A stretch of 64,000 nucleotides of DNA from Paraliobacillus zengyii (GCF_003268595.1 NZ_CP029797.1:68501-132500); one strand, 5' to 3'. Positions 46,792-62,673 are shown, numbered from the stretch's first letter. Program-made: numbers and translations. The notes: generated by a model from the sequence alone, not told the origin.

Positions 46792-48798
46792 ATGAATCGA
46801 ATAGTACGTAATGTGATCTTTTATTTTGTCATATTTTTAGTGGTGATTTCCGTAATGAATGTTTTCACTGGACAAAATAATCAACAAGAAGAATATAATG
46901 TAAGTGAATTTATGCAAGCACTTGATAATGGTACGATAGCAAGTATGGAAATGCGACCTTCAAATGGTGTTATGCGAATTGAAGGAGAGCTAGTAGGTAC
47001 GGATGAAGAACCTACTACATTTGTCACAAACGTTCCGGATAACAATGATATTGTCGCGAATGTTTATCAAAAAGCAAATGAGCAAGGTATTATAGATGTA
47101 CAAGAAGAAGAGCAACCAAGCGGATGGGTAACGTTCTTAACTACGATGATCCCGTTTGTTATCATATTTGTCCTGTTTTTCTTCCTTCTTAACCAATCTC
47201 AGGGTGGCGGAAACAAAGTCATGAACTTTGGTAAGAGTAAAGCGAAGATGTACAGTGAAGAGAAAAAGAAAGTCCGATTTAAGGATGTTGCTGGTGCCGA
47301 TGAAGAAAAGCAAGAGCTTGTAGAGGTAGTAGATTTCTTAAAAGATCCTCGTAAGTTCGATGCTATTGGAGCAAAAATACCTAAAGGTGTTTTATTAGTA
47401 GGACCTCCAGGTACAGGTAAAACGTTATTAGCAAGAGCAGTTGCCGGAGAAGCTGGTGTGCCATTCTTCTCTATTAGTGGTTCCGACTTCGTTGAAATGT
47501 TTGTCGGTGTTGGTGCATCACGTGTACGTGATTTGTTTGAAAATGCGAAGAAGAACGCACCAGGTATTATCTTTATTGATGAGATTGATGCAGTTGGTCG
47601 TCAACGTGGCGCTGGTGTTGGTGGCGGTCATGACGAACGTGAACAAACGTTAAATCAGTTACTTGTTGAAATGGATGGTTTTGGTGAAAATGAAGGTATT
47701 ATTATTATTGCCGCAACAAACCGTCCTGACATCTTAGACCCTGCATTACTACGTCCAGGCCGTTTTGACCGTCAAATTACAGTTGATCGTCCTGACCTAC
47801 GTGGTCGTGAAGATGTCTTAAAAGTACATGTGCGTAATAAGCCACTAGGTGACGATGTGGAGTTAAAAACAATCGCGATGCGTACACCTGGATTTTCAGG
47901 TGCAGATTTAGAAAACCTGCTTAACGAAGCTGCGTTAGTAGCAGCACGTACGAATAAAACGAAGATCGAAATGGTCGACGTTGATGAAGCAATTGATCGT
48001 GTTATTGCAGGACCTGCGAAGAAGAGCAGAGTTATCTCACCAAAAGAAAAAAATATCGTCGCATATCATGAAAGTGGACACACTATTATTGGAATGGTGC
48101 TGGACGATGCTGATATGGTTCATAAAGTTACAATCGTACCTCGTGGGCAAGCTGGTGGCTATGCTGTCATGCTACCAAAGGAAGATCGTTACTTTATGAC
48201 GAAACCAGAGCTATTAGATAAGATTACTGGTTTACTTGGTGGGCGTGTTGCTGAGGAAGTAATATTCGGTGAAGTTAGTACGGGGGCTCACAATGACTTT
48301 GAACGTGCAACGAATATTGCTCGTAAGATGGTAACAGAGTACGGCATGAGTGATGCAATAGGTCCTGTTCAATTTGCTAGCTCAGGTGGTCAAGTATTCT
48401 TAGGAAGAGACATGCAAAATGAATCTAACTACAGTGAAGCGATAGCATATGAAATTGATAAAGAAGTTCAAAGCTTTATTAATCAGTGTTATGCTCGTGC
48501 AAAAGAAATTCTAACGGAAAACAAAGATAAATTAGAATTAGTTGCGAAGACATTATTAGAGATCGAAACGTTAGATGCAAGACAAATTAAAGGTCTTTTT
48601 GAAGATGGTATCTTACCGGATCCAGTTGTTTTTGAACAAAATGAAACGGATACGAGTGGAGAAGATAAACAATCTTCAGATTCTAAAGATGTAAAAGTTA
48701 ACATTCAATCAAAATCAGAAGAAGATCATACATCTATTTCTTCCGAGTTTGATTCGAATGATGACGAAACTTCTGAAGATCCAGATAAAAAAGAATAG
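46792..48798 (+). CDS. ftsH: ATP-dependent zinc metalloprotease FtsH
   Basis: Membrane AAA+ protease (668 aa). Two membrane helices (about 6-26 and 113-135) flank a small outer domain. The AAA domain has Walker A GPPGTGKT, Walker [12 protein letters not shown] and the second region of homology RPGRFDRQI. The zinc site HEsGH has His426 and His430. The acidic Ser/Asp tail is typical of Bacillus. It degrades membrane and regulatory proteins and is important for stress response and sporulation. GGAGGAGG-type ribosome binding site upstream. Confidence 0.97.
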   Translation: MNRIVRNVIFYFVIFLVVISVMNVFTGQNNQQEEYNVSEFMQALDNGTIASMEMRPSNGVMRIEGELVGTDEEPTTFVTNVPDNNDIVANVYQKANEQGIIDVQEEEQPSGWVTFLTTMIPFVIIFVLFFFLLNQSQGGGNKVMNFGKSKAKMYSEEKKKVRFKDVAGADEEKQELVEVVDFLKDPRKFDAIGAKIPKGVLLVGPPGTGKTLLARAVAGEAGVPFFSISGSDFVEMFVGVGASRVRDLFENAKKNAPGIIFIDEIDAVGRQRGAGVGGGHDEREQTLNQLLVEMDGFGENEGIIIIAATNRPDILDPALLRPGRFDRQITVDRPDLRGREDVLKVHVRNKPLGDDVELKTIAMRTPGFSGADLENLLNEAALVAARTNKTKIEMVDVDEAIDRVIAGPAKKSRVISPKEKNIVAYHESGHTIIGMVLDDADMVHKVTIVPRGQAGGYAVMLPKEDRYFMTKPELLDKITGLLGGRVAEEVIFGEVSTGAHNDFERATNIARKMVTEYGMSDAIGPVQFASSGGQVFLGRDMQNESNYSEAIAYEIDKEVQSFINQCYARAKEILTENKDKLELVAKTLLEIETLDARQIKGLFEDGILPDPVVFEQNETDTSGEDKQSSDSKDVKVNIQSKSEEDHTSISSEFDSNDDETSEDPDKKE

Positions 48799-48805
48799 TA
48801 TATGC

Positions 48806-48843
48806 AACTGGTGTAATCAATTAATTGATTACACCAGTTTTTT
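48806..48843 (+). terminator. Terminator after ftsH
   Basis: Perfect stem AACTGGTGTAATCAA/TTGATTACACCAGTT with a 4-base loop, then T residues. Confidence 0.92.
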
Positions 48844-48952
48844 ATCTAAATATCTTTTTTAAAAGACTGTTGTTTATGACTAAATAACCAAAGGCTCTGT
48901 CGTAACACTGCTATCGGCTACTTAAATAATTTACTGATTGCTACCACGCTAC

Positions 48953-49072
48953 GGTAGCAAATGGTCTCCCTTTCCGTGGGCACAACCTCAGCTATCTATA
49001 GAAGCAAAGACCACTTCTATAGAGGATCTTCGGTTTGTGCTGTTCCCACAGGAGTGTCAACCATTTGCTACC
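48953..49072 (-). repeat. Structured intergenic repeat, unit D1 (inverted)
   Basis: Outer stem perfect over 13 bp (GGTAGCAAATGGT 48953-48965 with ACCATTTGCTACC 49060-49072). Read on the minus strand it has the boxes ACTCCTGTGGGAACAGCA, GAAGATCC, an internal hairpin CTATAGAAG/CTTCTATAG (48996-49004 with 49014-49022), AGCTGAG and TGCCCACGGAAAGGGAG. The boxes match A2 and D2, while both stems have new, still complementary, sequences. Confidence 0.78.
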
Positions 49073-49212
49073 TTCGCTGGATAGTGTATCTTTGTTCTAT
49101 ACAGGTGATAAAATTACTTTTTATTGTTTCTAACTCATGCTTTAGTTAGCCGTTAATTACCAATTATAGCGTCTTTTACGCCATTTTATTTAGCGGACTA
49201 AAACCAGTGGAT

Positions 49213-49364
49213 CAAGCTAAATGGGCGAGACTCCTGCAGGAACAGCAAATGTTTTCGATGGGATGAGTAATCGCAATCCCACGGGCTGAAGATCCACTCG
49301 GAGGCGTTCTTTGCTTCCGAGTTAGCTGAAGTCGTGCCTGCGGAAAGGGAGCCCATTTCGCTTG
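49213..49364 (+). repeat. Structured intergenic repeat, unit D2
   Basis: Core nearly identical to A2 (GAGACTCCTGCAGGAACAGC onward). Outer stem 14 bp with one mismatch (CAAGCTAAATGGGC with GCCCATTTCGCTTG). Internal hairpin CTCGGAGGC/GCTTCCGAG (49297-49305 with 49313-49321); relative to A2 an A-T pair has become G-T, keeping the stem. Confidence 0.8.
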
Positions 49365-49423
49365 AGGAGCGGGGTATAAATTACTTTGTATTGCACTTTT
49401 TATAAAGTGCGTTATGTTACGAC

Positions 49424-49631
49424 TAAGTTTCTCTCAAGTCTGAAGAGTGAAAAGTAACAATGTTTGTGAATAAAGTCATTCTGAAATATGGTGTATGAAT
49501 AGAGTTAAAAGTAAAGTCTAAGATCGATAGCATTTTTACTGTAATTTTTTAAGAAAGTCGCCACATTAACGAAGTGTAATACAATATGATATGATGGTAA
49601 AAATAAATATGGTAGAGTTGGTGAAAGAGTA
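49424..49631. other. Intergenic region upstream of coaX
   Basis: No gene is seen. It begins with the repeat flank TTTCTCTCAAGT also seen after A2. TACAAT (49580) and TATGAT (49585) are possible -10 elements without a clear -35. Confidence 0.4.
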
Positions 49632-50411
49632 ATGATATTTGTATTAGATGTTGGTAACACAAATACTGTTTTAGGGATTTTTGACCAAGACGAATTGAAA
49701 TACCAGTGGAGAATTAAAACGGATCGAGAAAAAACAGAAGATGAATTTGCGATGTTAATTAAATCGTTATTTGAGCATGAAGGTTTAACATTTGCTAATG
49801 TTAACGGTATTATTATTTCTTCTGTCGTTCCTCCTATTATGTATGCCTTCGACCGAATGGCTGAAAAGTATTTTGATCAAAAACCTTTAATTGTTGGTGA
49901 TCAAGCAGTTGAATTATTTTTGAAAATGAAATATCCTAACCCAGCTGAACTAGGAGCTGATCGTATAGTTAACGCAGTAGGAGCAATTGAAGCCTATGGT
50001 GCGCCCTTGATTATTATTGATTTCGGTACAGCTACGACATACTGCTATGTGAACGAAAATGAGGAATATGTAGGTGGTGCCATCGCGCCGGGTATTAATA
50101 TTTCACTGGAGGCACTGTATTCAAAAGCGGCCAAATTACCTAAAGTTGAAATTAAACATCCAAATGAGATTGTTGGGTTATCGACTGTTGAAGCAATGCA
50201 ATCAGGTGTATACTTTGGTTATGTGGGACAGGTTGATGAGGTTGTAAGAAGATTTAAGAAGGTGAGTTCTGAAGATACTAAAGTTGTTGCTACAGGTGGA
50301 TTGGCTACATTAATTGCAGGAGAATCAAGTATGGTTGATATTGTAGATCCTGTATTAACATTAAAAGGTTTATATGTTATCTATAAAAAATTGAATCATC
50401 ATACCGAATAA
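49632..50411 (+). CDS. coaX: Type III pantothenate kinase
   Basis: 259-aa enzyme for the first step of coenzyme A synthesis, ATP-dependent phosphorylation of pantothenate. ASKHA-fold motifs: [13 protein letters not shown] (phosphate 1), [11 protein letters not shown] with the catalytic Asp, [13 protein letters not shown] (phosphate 2) and [11 protein letters not shown] (adenosine). Same position as in B. subtilis (after ftsH), but here preceded by the large repeat copy D. Confidence 0.96.
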   Translation: MIFVLDVGNTNTVLGIFDQDELKYQWRIKTDREKTEDEFAMLIKSLFEHEGLTFANVNGIIISSVVPPIMYAFDRMAEKYFDQKPLIVGDQAVELFLKMKYPNPAELGADRIVNAVGAIEAYGAPLIIIDFGTATTYCYVNENEEYVGGAIAPGINISLEALYSKAAKLPKVEIKHPNEIVGLSTVEAMQSGVYFGYVGQVDEVVRRFKKVSSEDTKVVATGGLATLIAGESSMVDIVDPVLTLKGLYVIYKKLNHHTE

Positions 50412-50445
50412 GGTTAAAATCATTGTAATAAAGGAGTTTATATAG

Positions 50446-51315
50446 ATGGATTATTTAATTAAAGCAACAGCTTTTCAAGGAACAGTAAGAGCGTATGCTA
50501 TTCAATCAACAGAAACTGTAGAAGAAGCAAGAAAACGCCACGACACATGGGCGACTGCATCTGCTGCCCTTGGTAGGACAATTACAATTTCTACAATGAT
50601 GGGAGCGATGTTAAAGGGAGAAGACAAGTTGACTGTAAAGGTTGAAGGTGACGGACCTGTAGGACCTATCGTTGTCGATTCTAATTCAAAGGGAGAGGTT
50701 CGAGGATATATTACGAATCCCCATGTTGATTTTGATTTAAATAACAAAGGTAAATTGGATGTAGCACGTGCAGTTGGTACGTCAGGAAATATAAGTGTTG
50801 TAAAAGATCTTGGTTTAAAGGACTTTTTTACTGGCCAAGTGCCGATTGTTTCAGGCGAAATCGGAGAAGATTTCACCTATTATTTTGCTAACTCTGAACA
50901 AGTTCCATCTGCGGTAGGAGCAGGGGTATTGGTTAATCCGGATCACTCTATTTTAGCTGCGGGCGGTTTTATTATTCAAGTAATGCCAGGGGCAACTGAT
51001 GAAACAATTGGTGGTATAGAAACAAAAATTTCAACAATTGATCCGATCTCAACGTTAATTCGACAAGGAAGAACGCCAGAAGAAATTTTAGCTCTTATAT
51101 TAGGGGAAGAGAACATGAAGACACATGAAAGAATGTCTGTCCAATTTACATGTTCTTGTTCGGTAGATCGAATTAAAAATGCGATAAAAAGTTTAGGAAA
51201 TCAGGAAATTGACCAGATGATAGAAGAAGACGGTGGAGCAGAGGCTGTTTGTCATTTTTGCAATGAGCAGTACCAATTAGATGTGGATGATTTAAACGCA
51301 TTAAAACAAGTATAA
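50446..51315 (+). CDS. hslO: Redox-regulated chaperone Hsp33
   Basis: 289-aa cytosolic holdase activated by oxidation. The N-terminal domain has [18 protein letters not shown]...ASAALGRT. The C-terminal zinc switch has CxC at Cys236/Cys238 (FTCSCS) and CxxC at Cys269/Cys272 (VCHFC); all four Cys are present. AAAGGAG precedes the ATG. In the coaX-hslO-yacD-cysK order of B. subtilis. Confidence 0.96.
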   Translation: MDYLIKATAFQGTVRAYAIQSTETVEEARKRHDTWATASAALGRTITISTMMGAMLKGEDKLTVKVEGDGPVGPIVVDSNSKGEVRGYITNPHVDFDLNNKGKLDVARAVGTSGNISVVKDLGLKDFFTGQVPIVSGEIGEDFTYYFANSEQVPSAVGAGVLVNPDHSILAAGGFIIQVMPGATDETIGGIETKISTIDPISTLIRQGRTPEEILALILGEENMKTHERMSVQFTCSCSVDRIKNAIKSLGNQEIDQMIEEDGGAEAVCHFCNEQYQLDVDDLNALKQV

Positions 51316-51326
51316 GGAGAAAACAC

Positions 51327-52226
51327 ATGACACGTAAGTTACTATTGGGGATGATTGTTCTGCTTTTGGTTACTAATATTGTAACAATTGCTATCTGGAT
51401 GATTGATCGAAATGATAATGAAGACGAAGAATTTACTGTTGATTTTGATCAAAATGAACCAGTTGCTACAATTGGTCAAGATGAGATTACCTATGGAGAG
51501 TGGATCAATCATTTAGAGAAGGCCTACGGTCGGGAGGCCTTGGAAGAGGAAATAAATGAAAAGGTAATTAGACAATTGGCAGAGGAAAAAAACATCTCGA
51601 TAAACGAAGAGGTAGTTGAGCTTGAATTATCACTATTATTCACGATGGAAGGTATACTGTCCGAAGCAGAAGTAGAAGAAAAAGAAGAGGAATGGTCAGA
51701 GAGTATTAGAAATAGACTATACTTGGAAGAACTAATAACAGAAGATATGGAAATAACAGATCAAGAATTACAAACCTATTACGACCAATATCGTGATCAA
51801 TACCAATTTTCTCAAACTATACAGTTATCACACATTGTAGTTTCAGATCAAACCACAGCGAACAAAGTAATCGATGAATTGGATGCTGGAGCTTCATTTA
51901 CTTCGTTAGCGCGTGAGTATACGGTGGATGAAGAGACGCGTAATGACGGTGGTTATTTAGGCTACTATACGGAAACGAGTAGTTTTTTACCTAGTGCTTA
52001 TTATGACCAAGCGATGTCCATGCAAGAGCATACGTATAGTGAACCATTTATAGTCGATGGTGGGGTTGCAATCCTATACTTACATCGAGAACTAGCAGAA
52101 ATAGATTTAAGTTATGACGCGCTGAAGGATCATCTTCGAAGAGAAGTAGCATTAGAAAAAATGGAAGTGTCCCCTTCAGCGGCAAGTTTATGGAATGAGT
52201 TAGAAATTGAATGGATTTATGAGTAA
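51327..52226 (+). CDS. yacD: Peptidyl-prolyl isomerase, membrane-anchored (YacD/PrsA-like)
   Basis: 299-aa extracytoplasmic protein with an N-terminal membrane anchor (about 5-25, no lipobox Cys) and a SurA/PrsA-like architecture. An N-terminal chaperone region surrounds a parvulin PpiC domain at about 160-260 ([49 protein letters not shown]). It probably helps fold secreted proteins. It is very acidic, as expected for a halotolerant host. It starts 11 bases after hslO. Confidence 0.85.
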   Translation: MTRKLLLGMIVLLLVTNIVTIAIWMIDRNDNEDEEFTVDFDQNEPVATIGQDEITYGEWINHLEKAYGREALEEEINEKVIRQLAEEKNISINEEVVELELSLLFTMEGILSEAEVEEKEEEWSESIRNRLYLEELITEDMEITDQELQTYYDQYRDQYQFSQTIQLSHIVVSDQTTANKVIDELDAGASFTSLAREYTVDEETRNDGGYLGYYTETSSFLPSAYYDQAMSMQEHTYSEPFIVDGGVAILYLHRELAEIDLSYDALKDHLRREVALEKMEVSPSAASLWNELEIEWIYE

Positions 52227-52255
52227 AAAATTTTCTGTTTATTCTTGTAAATAAG

Positions 52256-52285
52256 TTGACAAAGCTAAGTGATGTGGCGTACAGT
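52256..52285 (+). promoter_or_regulatory. Sigma-A promoter of cysK
   Basis: TTGACA (52256-52261) and TACAGT (52280-52285), 18 bases apart, 43 bases before the cysK ATG. A CymR site is expected from B. subtilis but I could not identify one. Confidence 0.55.
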
Positions 52286-52327
52286 GTAATTAAACGAATA
52301 AGAATACTCGGGATTAGGAGTGATAAA

Positions 52328-53254
52328 ATGAAAATAGCACAATCAATTAGTGAATTAATCGGTAACACACCAATTGTTAAATTAAATCGTACTGGTAATC
52401 AAGGGGATGCAGAGATTTATGTGAAGCTAGAATTCATGAATCCTGGTAGCTCTGTAAAAGATCGTATTGCATTAGCGATGATCGAAGCGGCTGAAGAAAG
52501 TGGAGAGTTAACACCGGATAAGACAATTGTTGAACCAACAAGTGGTAATACAGGAATTGGGTTAGCAATGGTCGCGGCAATTAAGGGCTATAAAGCAATA
52601 CTTGTTATGCCGGATACAATGAGCATGGAACGTCGTAATTTATTACGTGCATATGGTGCTGAACTAGTTCTAACACCAGGTGCAGACGGTATGAAAGGTG
52701 CCATTAAGAAGGCTGAGGAATTACAAGAAGTAAATGGTTACTTTATGCCACAGCAATTTAATAATGCAGCGAATCCTGCTGTACATGAACGCACAACAGG
52801 TAAAGAAATTGTTGAACAAATGGGTGATCAACTAGACGCATTTATCTCTGGTATTGGTACTGGTGGTACGATTACAGGTGCAGGTAAAGTGTTGAAAGAA
52901 AAGTATAAAGATATCAGCATAGTAGCTGTAGAACCTGAAGGCTCTGCAATTCTATCGGGAGGTACACCAGGTCCTCATAAAATTCAGGGAATCGGTGCTG
53001 GATTTGTTCCAGAAGTGCTAAATACAGAAGTATATGATGAAATTGTTACAGTTAGTAATGAAGATGCTTATGCAACTGCAAGAGAAGTGGCGCGTACAGA
53101 AGGATTGTTAGGTGGTGTTTCTTCAGGTGCAGCTATCCATGCAGCAAAACAAGTGGCGAAGAAGTTAGGTAAAGGGAAAAAGGTATTGGCTGTTATTCCG
53201 AGTAATGGAGAACGCTATTTATCTACACCGCTTTATCAATTTGATGAAGAATAA
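52328..53254 (+). CDS. cysK: Cysteine synthase A
   Basis: O-acetylserine sulfhydrylase (308 aa), PLP enzyme. The Schiff-base Lys is Lys44 in [12 protein letters not shown]. The substrate loop PTSGNTGIG, the phosphate-binding GTGGTITG and the [13 protein letters not shown] end are intact. In B. subtilis CysK also acts with CymR in cysteine sensing. TAGGAG at 7 bases sets the ATG at 52328; the frame is open to 52256, inside the promoter. Confidence 0.97.
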   Translation: MKIAQSISELIGNTPIVKLNRTGNQGDAEIYVKLEFMNPGSSVKDRIALAMIEAAEESGELTPDKTIVEPTSGNTGIGLAMVAAIKGYKAILVMPDTMSMERRNLLRAYGAELVLTPGADGMKGAIKKAEELQEVNGYFMPQQFNNAANPAVHERTTGKEIVEQMGDQLDAFISGIGTGGTITGAGKVLKEKYKDISIVAVEPEGSAILSGGTPGPHKIQGIGAGFVPEVLNTEVYDEIVTVSNEDAYATAREVARTEGLLGGVSSGAAIHAAKQVAKKLGKGKKVLAVIPSNGERYLSTPLYQFDEE

Positions 53255-53276
53255 GCATTTGTTAGCATTGTGATAT

Positions 53277-53314
53277 AAAAAGGTGGCCCCATTTCAATGG
53301 AGGCTACTTTTTTT
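53277..53314 (+). terminator. Terminator after cysK
   Basis: AAAAGGTGGCC pairs with AGGCTACTTTT with inner CCAT/ATGG; T-run at the end. Confidence 0.75.
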
Positions 53315-53458
53315 ATGAGCAAACTTATATTTGATTGTAACAATTAGATGCAATTTACTAGTAGATTAAAAGTTATAAATAATTTACAATTGCATGTGTA
53401 ACGGCTGATTGTTTTGTTTGTTTGATGTACAATAGATGTAAAAATAGGGGCGATCAAG

Positions 53459-54295
53459 TTGTATCGAAATATCAAAACAAGGCATGGTAATATTAACTTA
53501 GATAAAAAGACAGTAGTAATGGGAATCCTTAATGTGACACCTGACTCTTTCTCTGATGGAGGCAAGCACGATCAACGTGATCGTGCGGTTCAACATGCTA
53601 TTGCGATGGAACGTGCGGGAGCGGATATTATAGATATAGGTGGAGAGTCTACAAGACCTGGTCACGAACCGGTTTCTGAAGAAGAGGAGATAGCGCGTGT
53701 TATTCCTATTATAAAAAAAATAAGAGAACAAGTATCTGTGCCAATTTCAATTGATACGTTCAAAGCGGAAACGGCAAAACAAGCGATTTCTGCAGGGGCA
53801 GACATTATCAATGATATATGGGGTGCGAAAAGGGAGCCTGAAATAGCTGAGGTTGCTGCTACACATAAAGTTCCGATTATTTTAATGCATAATCGTGCAG
53901 ATCACGTGTATACATCTTTAATTGAAAATGTATTAGATGATCTTAGAGAAAGTATAAATATAGCCTTGAATAAAGGTGTGTTACAAGAACAAATAATCTT
54001 GGATCCTGGTATAGGTTTTGCTAAAAATGCCGTTCAAAATATGGAAGTTATAAGACATCTGGAGCAATTGTTAACACTAGATTATCCGTTACTATTAGGA
54101 ACATCACGAAAATCAATAATCGGAAAAACATTAGATTTACCTACTGATCAAAGAGATGTGGGAACGGGTGCAACTACATGCTTTGGTATAACAAAAGGTG
54201 TTGATATTGTCCGTGTGCATAATGTTGAAATGACTGTTCAACTGACAAAAATGATGGATGCGATGATCGGAAAAGGTGGTAAAGTAGATGGATAA
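53459..54295 (+). CDS. folP: Dihydropteroate synthase
   Basis: 278-aa folate enzyme joining p-aminobenzoate to the pterin diphosphate; target of sulfonamides. Motifs: VVMGILNVTPDSFSDGGK, DIIDIGGESTRPGHEPV, IINDIWGAK, ILDPGIGFAK, LLGTSRKSIIGK. The start is TTG with AGGGGCG before it; no ATG gives a full N-terminus. In B. subtilis pabB-pabA-pabC precede it; here it directly follows cysK. Confidence 0.95.
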   Translation: MYRNIKTRHGNINLDKKTVVMGILNVTPDSFSDGGKHDQRDRAVQHAIAMERAGADIIDIGGESTRPGHEPVSEEEEIARVIPIIKKIREQVSVPISIDTFKAETAKQAISAGADIINDIWGAKREPEIAEVAATHKVPIILMHNRADHVYTSLIENVLDDLRESINIALNKGVLQEQIILDPGIGFAKNAVQNMEVIRHLEQLLTLDYPLLLGTSRKSIIGKTLDLPTDQRDVGTGATTCFGITKGVDIVRVHNVEMTVQLTKMMDAMIGKGGKVDG

Positions 54296-54653
54296 AATTT
54301 ATTTACATAAGTTAGCGTTTTATGGATATCATGGTGTATTTGCAGAAGAGAATAAATTAGGCCAACGGTATTATGTTGATCTTGAGTTAGAAATTGATCT
54401 GCAAAAAGCGGGGAAGTCTGATCAAATAGAGGACTCAATTGATTATGGACATGTTTATCAAATTACGAAAGAAATTGTTGAAGGGAAGGCATATCGGCTT
54501 GTTGAAGCTGTTGCTGAAAATATTTCGGAAAGATTATTGCAGACATTTGATCAATTAGCTGCATGCCGTGTGAAAGTGGATAAACCAGATCCACCAATTC
54601 CAGGCCATTATCAAGCGGTAGCTGTGGAAATATATCGGGAACAAACAAAATGA
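54288..54653 (+). CDS. folB: Dihydroneopterin aldolase
   Basis: 121-aa enzyme, start MDKIYLHKLAFYGYHGVFAEENKLGQRYYVDLEL. Catalytic residues lie in the YGYHGVFAEE region and in the Lys of VKVDKPDPPIPG. It makes 6-hydroxymethyl-dihydropterin for FolK. It overlaps folP by 8 bases and folK by 4 bases, so the three are translationally coupled. Confidence 0.96.
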   Translation: MDKIYLHKLAFYGYHGVFAEENKLGQRYYVDLELEIDLQKAGKSDQIEDSIDYGHVYQITKEIVEGKAYRLVEAVAENISERLLQTFDQLAACRVKVDKPDPPIPGHYQAVAVEIYREQTK

Positions 54654-55162
54654 AAGTAGCTTATATCGCGTTAGGATCAAATATAGAGCCGAGATATTCT
54701 TATCTAAAAAAAGCAATAAAAGAGTTGGAACAAATTGCGAAAGTCGTAGTTTTAAATAAGTCAGATGTTTATGAAACAGTACCTGTTGGATATACAGATC
54801 AAGCAAATTTCTTGAATATGGTTATTGAAATTGAGACGAGCCTATCCGCTTTTAACTTACTTGATTCATGCCAAGCTGTTGAAGGAAAGCTTGGTCGTAA
54901 TAGAGATATAAGGTGGGGGCCCCGAACAATAGACCTTGACATTTTATTGTATAATAAAGAAAATATGAAGACGGATAAATTAATTATTCCACATCCCAGA
55001 ATGCACGAACGTGCTTTTGTATTAGTGCCGTTACAGGATGTGAATCCTAATATTCATATCCAATCTATAAATAAAGATGTCTCACGTATTTTAAACGACT
55101 TACCAACAGAAGAGAAAAGAGGCGTAATCAAATGGATTCCATGCACTGGGGAAGAAGAATAA
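54650..55162 (+). CDS. folK: 2-amino-4-hydroxy-6-hydroxymethyldihydropteridine diphosphokinase
   Basis: 170-aa pyrophosphokinase; activates the pterin for FolP using ATP. Motifs: YIALGSNIEPR, YETVPVGYTDQANFLNMV, GRNRDIRWGPRTIDLDILLY and IPHPRMHERAFVLVPL, covering the two Mg-binding Asp residues in DLDIL. It overlaps the next gene by 31 bases. Confidence 0.96.
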   Translation: MKVAYIALGSNIEPRYSYLKKAIKELEQIAKVVVLNKSDVYETVPVGYTDQANFLNMVIEIETSLSAFNLLDSCQAVEGKLGRNRDIRWGPRTIDLDILLYNKENMKTDKLIIPHPRMHERAFVLVPLQDVNPNIHIQSINKDVSRILNDLPTEEKRGVIKWIPCTGEEE

Positions 55163-55359
55163 AGGCATTTCGTAAATTAAAAGGGTATACACAAATTCAA
55201 TTTGCAAAAAAAGTTGGGGTTTCTGTATCTGTCATGGGAGAAATTGAACGAGGGATGCGAAATCCTCCACATGATTTTTTGGTTAAGGCAACACAAATTT
55301 TAGAAATATCATTAGAAGAATTGCAGCCTGAGCTTGAGGATCAAGTACAACAAGTTTAA
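55132..55359 (+). CDS. yazB: XRE-family DNA-binding protein YazB
   Basis: 75-aa helix-turn-helix protein (GRRIKAFRKLKGYTQIQFAKKVGVSVSVMGEIERGMRNPPHDFL), a single Cro/C1-type domain. The position after folK matches B. subtilis YazB. The target is unknown; its conserved place suggests a role with folate or the downstream tRNA modification gene. AAGAGG fits the ATG at 55132 better than that at 55141. Confidence 0.87.
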   Translation: MDSMHWGRRIKAFRKLKGYTQIQFAKKVGVSVSVMGEIERGMRNPPHDFLVKATQILEISLEELQPELEDQVQQV

Positions 55360-55761
55360 ATAAAGAGATAATATAGATGTATAGTACTGTCAATAAAATA
55401 AGAAAATGAAGGAAATGCTATATATGGACGATGAGAGAAACCTACTAACTTACAAATATTTGGTATGCGATTGATGAAGAACAAATGTATGAAGATTAGT
55501 GATAATGGAGATATGTAAAAAGAAGCGTTACATCTATAATGGCTTATTAGGAAATGGTAAGGTTAGCGAACGGTAAGTTTATAGTCTTCAACTAACTTAT
55601 ATTGAAATAAAGGACTGCGCAGTATACACTGGCAGTCCTTTATAGGTGTAATTCTTTGTTAATATGTTATGATTAGAAGCAGATTACTAATTAAAGAAGG
55701 TTTAGGGTGTAATTTCCTTTATACATAATAAACTAAATGAGTAAACGGGAGTGAAATGTAG
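55360..55761. other. Gap where dusB is found in B. subtilis
   Basis: No convincing gene. Only short broken frames are present; for example a 22-codon frame at 55406 and an overlapping one read WYAIDEEQMYED in another phase, which may be frameshifted remains of a small gene. No trace of DusB motifs is seen. A terminator (55609-55643) lies in the right half, followed by the lysS leader. Confidence 0.45.
55609..55643 (+). terminator. Terminator of the fol operon
   Basis: AAAGGACTGC pairs with GCAGTCCTTT; the loop contains CAGTATACACTG, itself palindromic. Confidence 0.75.
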
Positions 55762-57249
<1,488 letters not shown>

Positions 57250-57267
57250 TAAACTAGTAGTACTTTT

Positions 57268-57301
57268 AAAAACCTTGCAGCCACATAATTGCGAGGTTTT
57301 T
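57268..57301 (+). terminator. Terminator after lysS
   Basis: AAAAACCTTGCA pairs with TGCGAGGTTTTT around a 10-base loop. Confidence 0.85.
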
Positions 57302-57406
57302 AAATATTTTTATAGTCAATCATAATAATAGGATTGCATTTCAATCATAATAATGATATATTAATTGCTGTTGTACAGAACGTAATCAGCGGAGAGAAAT
57401 TATTTG

Positions 57407-57435
57407 TTGACAATATATCTGGACAATGGTATATT
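57407..57435 (+). promoter_or_regulatory. rRNA promoter P1
   Basis: TTGACA (57407-57412) and TATATT (57430-57435), 17 bases apart, in an AT-rich setting. Confidence 0.8.
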
Positions 57436-57493
57436 GATCAGGTCGCTACTTTTCGACTGAAGAATAGCAAACGAAAATTATTATAAAAAATTC

Positions 57494-57522
57494 TTGACTT
57501 TAATCAAATAGTTTTATATAAT
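57494..57522 (+). promoter_or_regulatory. rRNA promoter P2
   Basis: TTGACT (57494-57499) and perfect TATAAT (57517-57522), 17 bases apart. Tandem P1/P2 promoters are the rule for Bacillus rrn operons. The region before the second 16S copy has neither. Confidence 0.85.
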
Positions 57523-57555
57523 ATAAAAGCTGTCGAAAACAACAGCAAAATAAAT

Positions 57556-57591
57556 TGATCTTTGAAAACTGAACGAAACACACAGTATGTT
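57556..57591 (+). other. 16S processing stalk and boxA-like leader
   Basis: The leader segment TGATCTTTGAAAACTGAAC and onward is complementary, with few mismatches, to 59379-59414 downstream of 16S. The pair forms the RNase III stalk that loops out pre-16S. It begins with the boxA-like CTTTGAAAACT. The leader from 57555 is repeated exactly at 63596. Confidence 0.7.
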
Positions 57592-57641
57592 AAGTAAGTA
57601 GAAACAACAAGCTAGTTAAGTATTTGAGCAGCAAGCTCGCA

Positions 57642-62512
<4,871 letters not shown>

Positions 62513-62615
62513 TAATACTATATGTTGTCTTGTTGTAATTCTTATCTAGTTTTGAAGGTATAAATTCCCTGAAAAATAACTTTTTAAATAAAAATAACAT
62601 TTTTAAAAAAAAGAC

Positions 62616-62644
62616 TTGCTTTTCTGGTGAATTGTTAATATAAT
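62616..62644 (+). promoter_or_regulatory. Sigma-A promoter between 23S and 5S
   Basis: TTGCTT (62616-62621) and perfect TATAAT (62639-62644) with a 17-base spacer, in an A/T-rich stretch, 30 bases before the 5S gene. It could give extra transcription of 5S, the nine tRNAs and the second rRNA operon. Confidence 0.55.
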
Positions 62645-62673
62645 ATATCTTGTCCTTGAAATTATAGGATAAT

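Larger units (their letters stand above)
48899..49423. repeat. Composite repeat copy D, outer boundaries
   Basis: Bounded by GTCGTAACA (48899-48907) and TGTTACGAC (49415-49423), the same terminal inverted repeat seen at copies A and B (TCGTAAC/GTTACGA) and close to that of C. It contains two units in opposite orientation, D1 and D2, separated by about 140 AT-rich bases. The whole 48844-49631 gap between ftsH and coaX has no other feature; a 62-codon frame at 48961 lies wholly in the repeat and is not a gene. Confidence 0.7.

Noticed and set aside
48961..49149. 62-codon reading frame between ftsH and coaX
   Set aside because: It lies wholly within repeat unit D1 and its flank, with no ribosome binding site and no protein-like pattern.
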